Part shown: positions 39,601 to 51,600 of the stretch, one piece after another | Layout of the letters: every line of letters starts with the position of its first letter | Position numbering within the stretch: the first letter of the stretch is position 1 | Origin: Datisca glomerata | Lineage: Eukaryota; Streptophyta; Magnoliopsida; Cucurbitales; Datiscaceae | Assembly (NCBI GenBank): GCA_003255025.1 | Contig: QANY01008140.1 | Location: forward strand, 124,001-188,000 | Reading direction: 5' to 3' | DNA: 64,000 nucleotides | Position numbers and translations under genes: made by a program | The notes under the pieces: model-generated | What the model saw: the letters and a program-made list of their open reading frames with translations, nothing else | Database searches by the model: none | Told to the model about the DNA's origin: nothing

Positions 39601-42600
39601 CCAAGTTGAAAAGAACAGCCCTATCGCTCTTTAAAACTTAGGTGTTGAGGAGAGGGGTACTAAAAATTATAACTAGCATAGAATGGGCAAGTTTAGGCGA
39701 TGTGAGACAACATTCCAACACTTTCATCACGTTGGCTTCAATCTTTCGAACAAAGGCTTGGTCGTTGTCAAATCTTTTCCATTTTGTCCCTCCATGAAAG
39801 CCTCTCCAAATTCTGAATCCCACGTCTCTATTTCCTCTCCTATCTCGAAAAAAGTATTAGAGTGAAGTGACAAATTGAGGTACACTAAATTCAGTACCAA
39901 AAATATGAGTTTGAGAAGCAATCATAATTTTTTATGAACTTCAATAAATTTTAAGAAGCATTACACATGCAAGAGTTCCAAAACAAATAGAATAATTCTC
40001 TCCCCTTGCGCACTAGTTTCGCGATGAAAAGTTGTACTAAACTCCAGCAGGGTTCCTAGTACAGCTTTCAGATTTAACCCTAATCAACTAAAAATTGTTT
40101 AAGTAATCAACCCAAAAATGAGTTTTCTTATGCATGGCACCAAGCCTAAAATGGGTAGATAGACCTGTATTAGAATGCATTGAAAGTACAGCAGATAACC
40201 AGTCCACCATAATTGACCAGCGACCTCAAGACAATGCAGTAAAAAGAACAGAACATAATTGGAGGCATTGACAGAGGAATATATTTTATTTCAATCTCCT
40301 CTGATAAAGAAAGATTTAGGGCATGCTCTTTGTTGCGAAAAAAAGTAAGATTCCCCATTATAACAACGTACCCTTATTTCTGTTGAATATAATGATGTTT
40401 TTACTTTATTAATTTATTTTAATTTAGGCGTAGTTTAGTAATTGCTCTTATTGCTTTTCTTTTTTGGGTATAAATACCCCATTGTATCTTGATTTGTGTT
40501 AATTCAATACGACATTTCTTCTACTTTTTTCTATTTGGTATAAGAACCGATATAACCCTAACCCTAAGCCTAAACAGCCACCCACCAGCACTCCTGCTCT
40601 TGACTGCCACTACCGCCTACCTCTGCCGTCATACGCCACCGCCGACGACTTTTCTTTTTTCCTTTCCAACTTCATTTTTTTTAAGTGGTTGGTTGCCCTA
40701 GCTAGTGTGCTGATCAAACCTAGGGTTTCATGTTTTTTCGGGTTGTTGTGGCTGTAAACCACAGTTTGGTCACATTTTTTGTGACTTTTTCATGATATAG
40801 AAGGTTGTGAACAATCTTTCTTTGTCTCTCCATCGGATTTTTGGTATTTTGTATTGCTTTCTTGGATTCGAGATGTATGAATCTTCAGGTTTTGCTGTTG
40901 CTACTAAGCCAATTCTAGATTATCCCGTGTCCGATGGGAGAGTTACCAGCGTCCTGCTGAATGGACACGCCTTTGCTGCCCCTCCTGCCTCTTTGGCCTC
41001 AGGTATTCCCACTGCTTTTCCTGTCCGCTCTGAGAAACCTAAATGGGTTTTGGATTCTGGTGCTAATGATCATATGACTGGTGAGTTGTCTCTATTCTCC
41101 ACGCCCTTGGATCATGTTCATAGCTATGTGCGTCTAGCAGACGGTTCTATGATTAGTATGAGTGGTATGGGAAGTGTACAACTTTCACCTGATCTTACCC
41201 TTTCCTCAGTTTTTCATGTTCCTAAATTTGCATTGAACCTTTTATTTGTTAACCGTCTTGCTAAAACTCTTAACTGTGCTGTCATTTTCTTAGCTGATAG
41301 TTGTTTCTTACCGGACCTAAGTTCAAGGAGGATTTTTGCCAAAGGATATAAGAGAGACGGACTATACTACTGGGGGGACCCACGACCTCTCCAGCCACCA
41401 ACTTCAGTATTACAGGCTGCTTCCTCTACTATTTTTTATTTCCCTATTTCTTTTTCTGCTAAAGAGATATGTTTTTGGCATGCCCATTTGGGACATGCCA
41501 ACTTTCAGTACCTTTGTTTGTCATTTCCCACTTTAGTTGATGCCTGCAAATATTTTCATTTTAAATGTCAAATTTGCGAACTCTCAAAACATTTTCGAAA
41601 ACATTATATTTCTCGCACGCATAGGTCACCTGCTATGTTTGACTTGATTCATTTTGATGTGTAGGGGCCCTCCCCTGTCATTTCTATGTTTGGACATCGT
41701 TATTATGTTACTTTTATCGATGACTTCTCTAGGTGTACTTCGGTTTATTTACTTAAGAAAAAGTCTGAGATCTCGAATGTGCTTAAACAGTTTCTTGCCA
41801 TGATAAAAACTCAGTATAATATTGTTGCGTGGTATTCGGTCTGATAATTGGGGGNNNNNNNNNNNGGGAGTACATTACTACTGATCTTGTCACTCAGTTA
41901 TCCAACCTTGGTATTCTCCAGCAGCTTACTTGCCCGTATACCCCTGAACAAAATGGGATAGCTGAACGAAAGAATCACCATCTTATGGGTGTTGCCCGAT
42001 GTCTTCTAAAGGGTATGACAGTCTAGTAGGATCTTGGGGGAAAAGACTCCATTAGGTGTTCTTCCTGAAAAGCCTATTTTTTCCATTCTTCCTAGAGTTA
42101 TTGGTAGCGTCTGCTTTGTTCAGGACAAAGGCCCTTCTCGAACAAAGTTGGATGACAAGTCAATTCGGTGTGCTTTTATGGGTTATTCTTCCAAGTCAAA
42201 GGGGTATCGATGTTATGATCCTTCCCCTCAACGTTTTCTCAACTCCTTGGATGTGATCTTCTGGGAGGATACCCCCTTCTTTAGCACGCCTGACGTTCGT
42301 AGGTCTTATATTTCACCTGTTAAGGATTGTCCTCGTCATGTTCCTATTATTGATCATACTTCTGTGGATGTTCCTATTACTAACCCTACTTATATGGATA
42401 TTCCTGTTGTCTCCCTACCTCCTGTTGCAAGCTCTCCTACTCATGTGTATAGTCGTCGCTCTCATATTCCTACACAGGATTCCTCATTGAATGAAGGTAC
42501 TGGGCCCTCTTTCTCTCCTCCCCCTCGGCGATATCCTTTAAAGGATCGTCGACCCCAAGACCGTCTTACCTTATCTTGCTCTACCAAACTACCAATCACC

Positions 42601-45600
42601 CTATTGAGAACCATATTTCATATAATGCTCTGTCTAGTTCTTTTCAGGGGTTTATTAGTCAGGTTGATTCTACAGTGATTCCTAGATCTGTGGGGGAGGC
42701 AAAATTAGACCCCCGATGGATGACTGTTATGCAGGATGAGATGACTGCCTTACAGAATAATAATACTTAGAACTTGGTTGCTCTCCCTGAGCAAATGGTA
42801 CGGTTAATCGATACAAAACTCATCTAGTAGCCAAAGGCTTTACTAAGATTCCAAGCAAAGATTTTACTGACACATTTACCCCGGTTGCTAAACTTACTAC
42901 TGTTCGACTCATCACCTCATCCAAATTGCCATTCAAAAAAGTAGGGGTGTTCAAAATTATCCCGAACAGAACCGAAAATGACCGGTTTTGTCGGTTCGGT
43001 TCGGGAAAATGGCCGAACCGAAATTTCGGCTCAGATTTTTTGTCGTTTTCAAACCGAACCGAAATTTTGATTTTATATAAGAAAAATTATATATAATTTC
43101 ATATAAAACCGAACCGAAACTTTGATTTATATTATTATTTTTTCAATAATATCATTTAAAAATTATTTTTAATTTAATAATACTAAACCGAAGAATCGAA
43201 TCGAAACTCACGGTTTGGTTCGGTTCTTTTGATATGATCGGTTCGGTTTTTCGCCATAAGACTGACATAACCAAACCGTGAACACCCCTACAAAAAAGCA
43301 TTCTTGACATCCATCTGATGCAAGGGCCACTGCTATGCAGGATGAGATGACTACCTTACAGAATAATAATACTTGGGACTTAGTTGCTCTCTCTGAGGGA
43401 GAGAAGACAGTTGGTTGCCGTTAGGTGTTCAACTTGAAATATATTGCAGATGGTACGGTTAATCGATACAAAGCTCGTCTAGTAGCCAAAGGCTTTACTC
43501 AAATTCCAGGCGAAGATTTTAATGACACATTTTCCCCGGTTGCTAAACTTAATAGTGTTCGACTCATTATCTCTGGCTACTTCCTACTCTTGGCCCTTAC
43601 ATCAGATGGATGTCAAAAATGCTTTTTTGAAAGGCGATTTGGATGAGGTGATTTATATGGATCCTCCACCAAGGTTTCGGGTTGAGGGGGAGTATTTTGG
43701 GAAAGTTTGTCGTTTGAGAAAATCGTTGTATGGGTTGAAACAGTCTCCAAGAGCTTGGTTTGCTTGATTTAGTGAGGTTGTCCTTCGATTGGATTTTTTG
43801 AGATGCCATTCTGATCACACGTGCTTTATCAAATGGAATCTGACAGGACAATGTGTTATTCTATCTAATAGGTGATGACACTTTAGGCATTGCTGGGATC
43901 AAGAAAGATCTCAGTTCAGCGTTTGAAATCAAGGATCTGGGTGGTCTGAAATATTTTTTGGGGATTGACATAGCTCGTTCTAGGAGTGGTATTTCTCTCT
44001 CTCTCAGCGGAAGTATGTACTTGATCTTCTCAGTGACACTAGGACGACAGGATGTAGACCTGCATCCACTCCTATGGTCCGAACATACAACTTTCTGCTG
44101 AATCTGGTGAACCATTGACAAATCCGAGTATGTATCAGAGGTTGGTCAAGAGACTTATTATTCTGACAAACACTCGTCCTGACCTAGCATTTGCAGTGAG
44201 TCTTGTGAGTCAGTTTATGCATGCTCCCCAAACTTCCCATTTGGATGCTGTTTTTCATATCTTGAGGTATTTGAAATCTTGCTCTGGTCTTGGTCTTTTT
44301 TATGACTCCAAGAACACGTTTGATATATCTTGTTTTATTGATGCTGACTATGCTGGGTCTAAAACGGATAGAAGATCTACATCTGATTTTTGTACTTTTT
44401 ATGGGAACATCTCTTGGAAAAGTAAGAGGCAGACTGTGGTTTCTCGATCTTCTACAGAGGCTGAGTACATGGCTATAGCTCAGGGGGCATGTGAGGTTCT
44501 TTAGCTCCACTCTATTCTTGGAGAACTTGGTTTTCCTGTCTGTTTGCCGTCAACTATGTATTGCGATAATAAGTCAGCTATCATGTTAGCTTCAGATTCT
44601 ATCCTGCATGAGAGGACCAAACATATTGAGATTGACATCCACTTTATCCGGGAGAAAGTTCGGTCTGGAATTATTTCTACAAAGTTCTTTCCTTCATCTG
44701 AACAAGTTGTTGATGCTCTTACGAAGCTAGTCAGACCATCTATACTTAAGTCCACTCTTCGCAAGCGACATCTATGCGCCAACTTGAGGGGGAGTGTTGA
44801 ATATAAGGATGTTTTTACTTTATTTATTTATTTTAATTTAGGGATAGTTTAGTAATTGCTCTTATTGCTTTTCTTCTATGAGTATAAATACCCCATTGTA
44901 TCTAGATTTGTGTTAACTCAATACAACATTTCTTCTACTTTTTTCTATTATTTCATCAAGCATGTCCTGTAAACAACTTCAACCAGAAAAAAATTAGAAT
45001 CTATTTCCAGGGGAATGAATTTTTATTTCATCCTACGTAAAAAAATTTATGTACTACCATAATCATAGAAAGGAAGCAAGAGTACCCAGACAGTTGAACA
45101 ACAGGATGGTTGTCTGCTTCCACAGCACCAGAAAATTGAGTCTGTATAGCATTTGGAACCTAAATATCAGAGCATAACTGAAGGTTAAATAAATATTGTT
45201 GAAAGAAGGACCATATATAGTTGTTATCCAGCAGGAAACAAAAAATATTTTAGTGAAGATAGGTTGTTGAGTAGCATTCCGGGTATTAGGTTAAAGGAGT
45301 TTGTTTTTGTTCCTTCTAATAGTAGCTCGGGGGATTATGGGGCGTTGCGTCAGAAGAGGTTAGTGGTTGCCTGGTAGGAGACTTTCAGCTTCCATTCACA
45401 TTACTTTAGCAAACAAGTCAAATTGGTGGCTCACTGGGATTTGTGGCCCTTCGAATTGGGGGGCTGTCTGAATTATGTAGTCCTAGTCTACATGGTGCTT
45501 GGGTGGAGATTTTAATGTCATTAGATCTGACTCGAGAAGCTCCAGTAGGGGTCAGCCCACAAGAAGCATTAAAGACATTGATCAGTAAAATCTAGAATCG

Positions 45601-48600
45601 GGGTACTAGGCAAAGTAAGGGTCTTTTTTCTATTAAATCTTTTATAAGGCGGTAACAGCTGAAGACACCATTTCTTTCGCATGGAAGAGCATTTGGAAGA
45701 TGGGAGCTCCCCTAAACAAGCCATCTTAGCCTGGAATACAACTAGAAACACTAAGCTAACCATTGGCATCATGAGATAAAGAGCGGTTTTCACATGGTCA
45801 ATAGATGATCTTTGTGTAAAGAGAGGAAGAAATTCAACTACCATCTATTTTGCACTTCCCTTTCACTGCTGAAACTTGAAATTTTGTGTTGATCAACGCA
45901 GGGGTTTCTTGGGTCATGCTCCGTTGCTATATTATTTCGTCTTTTGTTCAGCAATCCCAAAGTTTCTTTTGTGTTTAAAATTTAAATGAATGATGATAAA
46001 ATTCTTTCTTTTCATATTCTTTCACAATCCAAATATAGTTAAGAGTCTTCTGTCAGTCTAAGAACCCATTGCTTTGCTGGACTGACGTTGGTAGACAGAC
46101 TTCATCTAGAGGACAAAATTTGGAATTAACATCCCATTTTGTATTTTTTTGGACAGTGTGGCATGAAAGAAACATTAAAATCTTTGAGGATGATAAGAAC
46201 TCATTCCATCAAGTCACTAATACGTCTATATTTACTTTACAGGAATGGGCTAGTGCTTTTTTTAGTCCCCATACTCAATTAGACGATCTTCTGATCAAAC
46301 TCTGTCATGTGCTTTCCCCTTTTAGCTTTAAAGCTTTTTGTCGTTAATACTATACCATTTATTTATTAAAAAAAAGTTCATTGTAGAAAGACTTGAGGTA
46401 CATTCAGCTAAACAATCTGAATTTACTTAGTCTAGGGAATGCTTAGTCGGCTATGGACTGGATGCATTTCTTTCACAAGGATTGGAGGAACTGTTTTCTA
46501 TAGTGTCTCAAGAAACATTTGTGAGGATTTTTTCTCTGCAGAAGATCACAGGTATTCACCTTCCTCAAAATCACAAACCATGAATTTTAGTCGGGATGCC
46601 TGATTTCCAAATGATGTTTTTGTGAGCAAAGGCCGGCAAATAAGGGGGTTGGACAAGAATTGAAAGGAAGATTTGCAAGAGAAGTCCATAAATCCCAAGA
46701 CAGATCAAGATCTAATATCTTGTCTAAGAGGATGCAGAATGACCTCACTCAGACAAGCTAACAGTTCGTATAGTTCAGCCCTTTCAGGAAGATTCAAGTC
46801 TCTTCTAAAATTTATGTTCCAAGATAAGGGAAAAAAATGGTGGAGGATACACCACTGAACCAACAATGGAAAATTTGTTAAGAGCTATTCCATAGATAGT
46901 TGGGAAACAATTTTGCAAAGAATCATTCTGACACCATCTATCTTCCCAAAACATCCCCAATCACCCATTTGGTACAATTAAAAAAAATGAAGACCGTGAG
47001 AGATGAAATTCCAGGGGCTTTGTAAGGAACCCCTATAACCGCTTTGCTAGTGTCAAGACCGTTTAGGCACAGCATGTACCTTCTCTGAATCTAGAATGCC
47101 ATAGAGAATCGGTTTCCTGAGGAAATCTCCATGACCATTTTTCCTAGACGCTCTTTATACCTAGTTTCAAGGTTGGCTATCTCCGAACCACCTAACTCTT
47201 TAGAACTAGGCATTGTATCCCAACCCACTAGGTGACTGACTACTTCTACACTCATCAACACCCTCCCGTAAGAAGTCCCTATACGTTTTTTAACAAAATT
47301 GACCACCCCCTTAGGGATTCAAAAATCAGACATAAAAAGTGGGCAAGGATTTCAATAGACTCAATCAGTGTAAACCCACGTTTTCTGGAAAAGAAACCCT
47401 TCTTCCACCCACCTAATCTCTATATAATCTTTTCCATTACTAAATTCCAAAATTGCAAGCAATCAGGATTACCTCTAAAATGTACCTACGTACTATCGGT
47501 TCTACAATTTGCAAGTAATGCTAGGTAATTCAGAAAGTTTGAATCATATGTCTTGCATTGTCCTTTGGCTTCTGGGTTTTGGAACTGTTTTCTGAAGCTG
47601 TTTGATTTTAGATGGGTGCAACCTCGTTCAGTGGATATTTTGTGAGGAATGGATTTTGGCAATGCTAATGAAAAAATAAAACTCTTTGGTTGACTCGGTT
47701 TTTGTTGTTCTTTGGGGCTCTGGATTGAAAGAAATGGAAGGATTTTGAAGACTTGGTCTATGAAGAAGTATTATGGAAGAAAGTGATTTTGTTGTTCCCC
47801 TCTGGTCATCTAAGTCTCAAATTTTCAAGGACATCCTTTTGTCTTTTTTTGTTGATTGGAAACTTTTAGGACTGCAATTCGCTTAAGCAGCTCAATATTT
47901 TGTGGGATAATGTGAAGTTTGTGGCTTCTAAATGGGCGTATTTTTCTAACCTTTTTAGGGGTTTTCCTTTGTTATTGGTCCTCTCCAATTGGAGGGCATT
48001 GTAAATTGATTAGGTTTGAGGACTCTTATCCTCTTTTCTAGATTTTCTCATATCAGTGAAATTTTTGTTTCCTAAAAAAAGGGTTGTAATCCAATTTGTA
48101 TTTTTGTTTCTCTATTTTTGTGGATTTCGTATCCTTCCAACTGTTATTTTACTATTTTCCTTCTAATAAGATCTTTTGGTTCCTATAACAAACAAATATT
48201 GGAACTTCTGAACAGTTGAAACAAAAAAAAAATGCATCGTAAAGATTAAAATAAGCAGGACAAGCTAGTTACCGAAGGCGTCTCTCCCTCCCCTTCATCA
48301 GCGAGTACATGCCCAGCAATCAGTAACAGTGAGTAGATTTCCTCCAAAGTTTCAGTTAGATCAATAATCCCCATGCCCTATAAAACATATCAATCTATAA
48401 AACTTTATACATTCTGCTTAATATGGAAAGAAAGCTCAAACAAAAATAATATGGAAATTATTTACCAAAACAGATAATAAAATTATTAGAAAATGTCTCT
48501 CCTCGGAAACCACAAATAATAAATACCAGGATGTTAGAAGCAAGCAACCTATGATCACTACTAAATGGAAGAGGCAACTATGAAGTTGTTTGGGTGGCTC

Positions 48601-51600
48601 GTTGTTTTGAGGAAGGTGAAATATGTGATCTTCAATAGAGGAAGCACCCTAAGGCTTGATTCTCTCCTAACGGGACATCGAAAGGATGCAGAGTCACTAA
48701 ATCACTTGTTTGTTGGAATGTTGTCCCACATCGCCTAGACTTGCCCATTCTGTGCTAGTTATAAAGTTCTAGTACCCCTCTCCTTAACACCTAGGTTTTA
48801 AGGAGTGATCGGGATGGGCTTTTCAACTTGGTATCAGAGCTTGGTTGGGCCTTTATTTCTGTGCCGCTTTAGTTCGGTTCTTTGTCGGCTTAGTTCGGAT
48901 TGTTTGGTATACTGCTTAGTTCGGCTACCGTGTTGTGGTCCAGGAGGGTGTGTTGGAATGTTGTCCCACATCGCCTAGACTTGCCCATTCTGTGCTAGTC
49001 ATAAATTTCTAGTACCCATCTCCTTAACACCTAGGTTTTAAGGAGTGATCGGGCTGGGCTTTTCAACTGTTTCTACATTGTTCACCTTCCTATCATAGGT
49101 TCCGTTTTCTGGGTGGCTTGTTGTTTTGAGGAAGGTGAATACTTGTTATCTTTTGAACAGGAAGCATCCTAAGCTTGCTTCTCTCCTAATGGGAGCATCA
49201 CTTGCCAAAACAAGACTCACTAGATCACTTTCTCCTACATTGTTCACAATCGTGGCGACTGTGGTGAATACTTGTTATCTATAAGCTTTTGACTTATCAT
49301 TGGTGATGTCAAGGGATGTAAATCCCTTGCTTTTGATTAACCCTTTTGCTAACCAAAATAAGTTTTAAAGATCCAAAAACTTAACAGAAGCTAGCTTGGA
49401 CAGAAACTCAACTCTACTCTTCTTTTTCTTTACCCGACACTCTCTTCTTCTCTCCCTGAAGCCATAAAATCTGCTCTTTAATTTTCTCTTTGGGTTTATC
49501 TTTTTTGAAAAGAAACAGAAATATTATATATATATATAAAAAAGAAAAAGAGAATGTACAAAGAAGGTTCGGGGGAAAAGAATTCCTAACCAAACACCAA
49601 AAGCCTATAGTTAGTCTATATAAGCAGTCATCCAATTACAATTAAGCATAAATAAAGGAACATCCTTAAAAGCCTTAGTATTGGCTGCCCAAAAAGAAGT
49701 GACAAAACTATATTTTCTCCAGATTGTATTAACATTGTCAGAGGTCTCTTCAAAAAGTCAAATGTACCAAAAAATTGCGAGCACGCCAAAACACGAGCGT
49801 TTTAAGTTTCTTATGGATTTTCAGTTGGAGAACCTCGCCCAACAACCCCTCTACATGCTCCTGAGGAACCCAATTGAAACTAAGCTCAGATCTCCATTTA
49901 GACCATAGAACAAGAGGAAAAGAACAATGTATGAAGAGATGGTCCAGACTCTCTCCATTTGTGCCAGACAACACACATCTCAAAGGAGACAGAGCCATGT
50001 TCGAATGTCTAGTTTGGACCACATCATGAGTGTTAATCTTACGGTGACCTAAACACCAACAAAAGAGTTTGATTTTCTTGGGGATTTTAGAGGATCAAAT
50101 TTCACGAAATGGGAGGTCAACCTGACTTCTATTATTTACGACGGAGTTATTGGATGAGGCCATGAAAGAAAAGAAGGATTTACAACTAAACACCCCCGAT
50201 TTATCCAACAACCAAACCCTTCTATCAAGATTATGAATAGAAATGGAAACACGCATTAAACTGTCCAGAGCATAGAAATGGAAACACGCTCTTTGGGTTT
50301 CTCTTAGAAACACAAAATGATTTAAACAAATCACATAAAAACTTCAGAGATCTTTCAAGGTGTTAGTTATCATCAAACACTGGTTTTGTAATATTCCGAG
50401 TAGTCATGTGGAACAGTTTTATTTATAAGAAACGGAGATTACATTAATTGCAATGGAAATTCGGAGTTCCTTCCAAAGTTCAGGTTTACTTATGATTATC
50501 GATTATGGAAGAGTTACTATTTTTATAAGAAACAACCTTATTAAAAAAGAAAAAGAAAAGAAAAAGTAAAGACCTTTTATGTGTCTCTCCCCTTATTGGA
50601 ATGCAAAAGATTGTGAAACATTTATTCGTTGGTATTAAGATGCTTCATCCCTATTGCATAAGTTATTGGAAGTTCTATAGTTTGTTTGCATGCAACCTAA
50701 CAATTCTGATTTATCGGGACTCATAAAACAAACTACTTTCTTTGGAGATGCTGGACATTTGGTTGGAGCAGAATAGAACTTTTAAAGAGACTTCACAGAA
50801 CTTTGGAACTGTGGAATTTCTTTTCTTGCATCTTCGTGGGATTCTATATCTAAGCATTTATAACTATTCCTAAATTATTTACTGTTAATAGTAGGGAGGC
50901 CTCTTTTGTTTTGGAGGAATTCTTGTTCTTCGCTGGACGGCATGGTGATTCGCTTTAATACAAATCTTGTTTCTTATAACAAAAGCATGGTGATTCTCTT
51001 TTGTTAACAAAATTTTGTTTCCTATGAAAGAAAATGAACAAGAAGAATGATTGGTGGTTCTCTTTCATTCTTTTCGATCAGTAGTAAAAGAGTAGTTTAA
51101 ACCAAAACCAGTGAAAGGAATTTACAGACCTAAGTTCCCTCTATCCAAAACCCAAAGGAGTGGCCCTAAATATTGTTGCTCAGTTGGTCAAGTGCCAGCA
51201 ATAATGATCCCTAATATGGGCAAAGTGAATAAGCATGTTGCCAACAACTGGAAAAGTGATCTCAAGGGTAATGGTTGGGACTCTACTTGATTCGCAATTA
51301 TTCCCTCAGCAAACCTTAGAATTTCATTTCGGAGGGTTTAACATCCTTTTCTAGACTTGTTAAGTATGGAGTTGGTAGGGGTAATAGAGTTAGGTTTTGG
51401 GAAGTCTCCTAGGTCTCTTCCACTCATTTTTTCTGTTTCCTTTCCAAAACTCTTTCGTGTCCCGTCTCTTCACAATGCTCCCATTAGGTCTTTTTGGTCT
51501 ATGTCGGATAGAGCCTGGAATTTCCATTTCTATAGAAATCTTAGTGACAGAGAAACTGCGAATCTAGCCTTAATCCTAGGGTCTCTTGAATCCTTTCTTT

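Larger units (their letters stand above)
32405..39865 (-). mobile_element. near full-length LINE (L1-type), carrying a TRIM array
   Basis: About 6.4 kb of LINE interrupted by the TRIM array at 38654-39719. On the minus strand: ORF1-like region 39865-36370, ORF2 endonuclease 36316-35640, reverse transcriptase about 34900-33480, zinc-binding tail and terminal [10 protein letters not shown] segment 33100-32660, and an A-rich 3' end near 32410. It lies in XPO4 intron 17 in the same orientation as the gene. Frames are broken many times and a 185-bp tandem duplication lies at 34766-35135. Confidence 0.88.
40807..44800 (+). pseudogene. gag-pol remnants of copia copy 3
   Basis: The first ~35 gag codons (from 40873) run in frame into the protease segment ([15 protein letters not shown] at 41047) because the rest of gag, including the zinc knuckle, is deleted. 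Integrase shows [13 protein letters not shown] (41477) and [15 protein letters not shown] (41940). Reverse transcriptase segments appear twice (42690-42910 and 43320-43570), then [14 protein letters not shown] near 43725. The block that should hold YVDD is missing near 43865. RNase H (43990-44790) keeps [13 protein letters not shown] and YCDNKSAI but has gaps and a stop. Not functional. Confidence 0.87.
40381..44949 (+). mobile_element. Ty1/copia LTR retrotransposon (copy 3), rearranged
   Basis: LTRs of equal length, 155 bp (40381-40535 and 44795-44949), start TGTTGAATAT and end TTTTCTATT. Target duplication ATTTC at 40376-40380 and 44950-44954. The primer site TGGTATAAGAAC follows the 5' LTR; the purine tract GAGGGGGAG precedes the 3' LTR. 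Related to copy 2 in its protein blocks and leader (a CCCTAACCCTAA motif). Most of gag is deleted, the reverse transcriptase N-terminal segment is duplicated around an inverted piece, and a hAT-type MITE is nested at 42942-43290. There is an 11-base N run at 41855-41865. Antisense to XPO4 in intron 17. Confidence 0.93.

Noticed and set aside
38654..39719. CRISPR-like or satellite array
   Set aside because: The repeating blocks are LTRs with primer sites and purine tracts between them; this is a plant TRIM array.
40170..40358. Possible extra XPO4 exon (a peptide with RWS and LSA near 40210 on the minus strand)
   Set aside because: Exons 17 and 18 already join in phase and the residues match the family; this sequence does not fit any missing exportin block.
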